Source: Leptospira limi (GTDB lineage Bacteria > Spirochaetota > Leptospiria > Leptospirales > Leptospiraceae). From it: 64,000 nt of DNA. Below are positions 63,920 to 64,000 of this stretch, piece by piece. How positions within the stretch are numbered: the first letter of the stretch is position 1; each line of letters begins with the position of its first letter. The notes beneath the pieces were generated by a model. The model saw nothing but the letters and a program-made list of their open reading frames with translations. It made no database searches and was not told the DNA's origin. A program made the translations under genes and the position numbers. Location of the stretch: the NCBI RefSeq assembly GCF_026151395.1, contig NZ_JAMQPV010000001.1, positions 1,986,501-2,050,500 of the forward strand, given 5' to 3'.

Positions 63920-64000
63920 ATGTTCGATTTATTATTTTCTACATCTGGGGACATCATCCCTCTTATCCTACGCATCACAGCTTTTGTTGTGATTTTCCCA
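63920..64000 (+). CDS. DoxX-like membrane protein, N-terminal part (3' end outside window)
   Basis: ATG at 63920, eight bases after AAGGAG. The visible 27 residues begin MFDLLFSTSGDIIPLILRIT and continue into a hydrophobic helix (AFVVIFP), as in proteins of the DoxX family, which start with 'lllRl..g.vf..hG'. The rest is beyond the window, so the family is only probable. Confidence 0.6.
   Translation, partial: MFDLLFSTSGDIIPLILRITAFVVIFP

Overview
The window looks like a chromosomal segment of a Leptospira species, most like the saprophytic L. biflexa group. This is an inference from the sequence; nothing was searched. It is moderately AT-rich and gene-dense on both strands. It combines spirochete traits (a FlaA-family flagellar sheath protein, a FlgM-like anti-sigma factor, many lipoproteins with relaxed spirochete lipoboxes) with LPS synthesis (Kdo transferase), which among spirochetes points to Leptospira. 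It also has an alternative complex III operon. I see no rRNA, CRISPR array, insertion sequence, prophage or plasmid feature, so most of the window reads as ordinary core chromosome.

Layout. 1-1.9 kb: end of a metallo-beta-lactamase-fold gene and glpK. 1.9-6.4 kb (minus): a lipoprotein with a Cys-rich tail, rsmI, a flgM-like gene, a degenerate iron-alcohol-dehydrogenase-like gene and two unknowns. 6.4-11.1 kb: a membrane-anchored unknown, then a FlaA-like gene, Kdo transferase and nadE on the minus strand. 11.2-13.5 kb: a membrane-anchored Lys/Ser-rich protein, yggS, proC and an initiator tRNA-Met. 13.7-22.7 kb (plus): a GAF-GGDEF protein, a two-domain aspartyl protease, mnmA, an unusual ATP-grasp/FMN-oxidoreductase fusion, a PilZ protein, an RluA-type pseudouridine synthase and a solitary DNA methyltransferase. 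22.7-31.8 kb: lipoproteins, an active/inactive M16 peptidase pair, an RNase Z-like protein, an O-methyltransferase, a cell-wall amidase and tRNA-Leu(CAA). 32.4-34.9 kb: an 840-residue low-complexity protein with similar modules at both ends. 35-38.7 kb: an ABC-F ATPase behind a probable attenuation leader, then a peroxiredoxin behind a textbook PerR-type box, then sufB. 38.7-46.9 kb: a TMEM220-like protein, a sugar dehydrogenase, an LTA-synthase-like phosphotransferase, an AGMO-like hydroxylase, rlmN, a Cys-rich lipoprotein and a GT39-type glycosyltransferase. 47.2-55.2 kb: actABCDEF plus an SH3-like lipoprotein, closed by a terminator. 55.3-59.1 kb: small regulators (MarR, TetR, a class III cyclase) with membrane proteins, including a visibly AT-richer patch. 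59.1-63.8 kb (minus): an SF1 helicase, a TPR protein, an enoyl-CoA hydratase and lgt, with a 51-codon gene on the plus strand between them. The window ends inside a DoxX-like gene preceded by a long dyad.

How the genes work together. The act operon encodes a quinol:cytochrome c oxidoreductase (pentaheme and monoheme cytochromes, an Fe-S/molybdopterin-like subunit, two NrfD-like quinol subunits). lgt supports the many lipoproteins. The peroxiredoxin and sufB sit one behind the other, linking peroxide defence to Fe-S assembly under one probable peroxide-sensing operator. Several regulators lie beside their likely operators (TetR next to a DoxX-like gene, MarR next to a membrane protein).

The most promising unexplained elements are the ABC-F leader (short ORF ending inside an inverted repeat), the ATP-grasp/FMN fusion with a four-Cys linker, the ADH-fold protein that has lost its metal-binding histidines, the tandem DTG protease and the 840-residue modular protein.
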